DNA of 5,485 nucleotides from CAIKMD01 sp036490955. GTDB lineage: Bacteria; Pseudomonadota; Alphaproteobacteria; ATCC43930; CGMCC-115725. Shown piece by piece: positions 4,783 to 5,485 of the stretch; within the stretch, counting starts at the first letter, position 1; each line of letters opens with the position of its first letter. The DNA lies in assembly GCA_036490955.1 (NCBI GenBank), contig DASXCX010000054.1:1-5485 (forward strand), given 5' to 3'. The notes under the pieces are model-generated. The model saw only the letters and a program-made list of their open reading frames with translations. It searched no databases and was not told the DNA's origin. A program made the position numbers and the translations under genes.

Positions 4783-5485
4783 TCATTTCTTCTTCGCCAG
4801 CTTGTCGAACTCGATCAGTTCCGACAGCAGCGCCGGCATGTCTTTCAGATGCACCATGTTCGGGCCGTCGGAGGGGGCGTGGTCGGGGTCTTGATGCGTC
4901 TCCATGAAGACCGCGGCGACGCCGACCGCGACCGCGGCGCGCGCCAGCACGGGCACGAAGCGCCGCTCGCCGCCGCTGGTCGCGCCCTGTCCGCCCGGCT
5001 GCTGCACCGAATGGGTCGCATCGAACACGATGGGATAGCCGGTCTCGGCCATGATCGGGATCGATCGCATATCCGAGACGAGGGTGTTGTAGCCGAAGCT
5101 CGCGCCGCGCTCGCACAGCAGGATGTTCTGATTGCCGGTCGAGGCGAGCTTCGCCGCGACGTTCTTCATGTCCCACGGCGCGAGGAACTGGCCCTTCTTC
5201 ACATTGACGGCGCGGCCGGTCTCGCCCGCGGCGATGAGGAGATCGGTCTGGCGGCAGAGGAAGGCCGGGATCTGCAGCACATCGACCGCCTGCGCGACGA
5301 GCGCGCATTGCTCCTTCTCGTGCACGTCGGTGACGACGGGGCAGCCGTATGTCTCGCGCACCTCGGCAAGGATCGGCAGGCTCTCTTCCAGACCCATCCC
5401 GCGGTTCGACGAAATCGAGGTGCGGTTCGCCTTGTCGAACGAGGTCTTATAGATGAGGCCGATGCCGAGCCGCGAAGTGAGCTCG
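4783..5485 (-). CDS. kdsA: 2-dehydro-3-deoxyphosphooctonate aldolase (Kdo-8-phosphate synthase), N-terminus outside window
   Basis: KdsA condenses phosphoenolpyruvate with arabinose-5-phosphate to give Kdo-8-phosphate, the first committed step to the Kdo sugar of lipopolysaccharide; it is cytoplasmic. About 233 of the usual ~280 residues are visible. The frame runs open to the right edge, reading ELTSRLGIGLIYKTSFDKAN from 5484, so the Met at 5397 is internal. Visible motifs in order: KANRTS (PEP phosphate binding), VVTDVHE, QIPAFLCRQTDL, KKGQFLAPWDM, ERGASFGYN, FDATHSVQQPGG, METHQDPDHAPSDGPNM. Histidine in DATHS, glutamate in METH and aspartate in SDG match three metal ligands of the metal-dependent class. 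SDGP rather than CDGP also leans that way, but the deciding N-terminal Cys/Asn is off the window. The C-terminus is lysine-rich (AKKK). The gene lies upstream of the GIY-YIG gene and eno, all on the minus strand. Confidence 0.97.
   Translation of the reverse strand, partial: ELTSRLGIGLIYKTSFDKANRTSISSNRGMGLEESLPILAEVRETYGCPVVTDVHEKEQCALVAQAVDVLQIPAFLCRQTDLLIAAGETGRAVNVKKGQFLAPWDMKNVAAKLASTGNQNILLCERGASFGYNTLVSDMRSIPIMAETGYPIVFDATHSVQQPGGQGATSGGERRFVPVLARAAVAVGVAAVFMETHQDPDHAPSDGPNMVHLKDMPALLSELIEFDKLAKKK

Noticed and set aside
4724..5308. Minus-strand open frame overlapping kdsA in another frame
   Set aside because: It is an Arg-rich shadow; the KdsA motifs run continuously in the other frame.

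Overview
The window is GC-rich (roughly two thirds G+C by eye, with heavily G/C third codon positions). It carries five protein genes, two of them cut by the window edges, plus a small family of palindromic repeats. The gene content (kdsA close to eno, a class III cyclase-type TPR tail) and the repeats, whose translations read like MAGLVPAIHV or MPGLVPGIHE, suggest an alphaproteobacterium of the Rhizobiales type. KdsA implies a Gram-negative cell that makes Kdo-containing lipopolysaccharide. The taxonomic call is inference from familiarity, not from a search.

Layout. Positions 2-805 (+): C-terminal part of a TPR protein, probably the tail of an adenylate cyclase or similar regulator that starts before the window. 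Positions 806-845: short convergent gap with a GC hairpin. Everything to the right is on the minus strand. In order of transcription: kdsA (enters from beyond 5485, stops at 4783), a solo 32-bp repeat arm (4730-4761), a small GIY-YIG nuclease-family gene (4425-4709), a two-arm repeat (4330-4413), eno (4302 to 3025), a second two-arm repeat (2926-3002), an isopenicillin N synthase-like Fe(II) oxygenase (2868 to 1843), and a Tat/Sec-exported NMT1/SsuA-like solute-binding protein (1814 to 846).

How the genes relate. kdsA and eno are housekeeping genes linked through phosphoenolpyruvate: enolase makes PEP and KdsA consumes it. They are often neighbours in alphaproteobacteria. Here the GIY-YIG gene sits between them, tightly bracketed by repeat arms. 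The oxygenase and binding protein form a separate two-gene unit that looks like an accessory uptake/oxidation module. No permease or ATPase is present in the window.

The most interesting signal is the repeat family. Five 32-bp arms each fold into their own small GC hairpin. Every base that differs between arms falls in a stem pair, and in nearly every case the partner base changes too, so pairing is kept. This is covariation visible within one window and argues that the folded form matters. The GIY-YIG gene lies 11 and 20 bases from repeat arms, which raises a testable link between this nuclease family and the palindromes.
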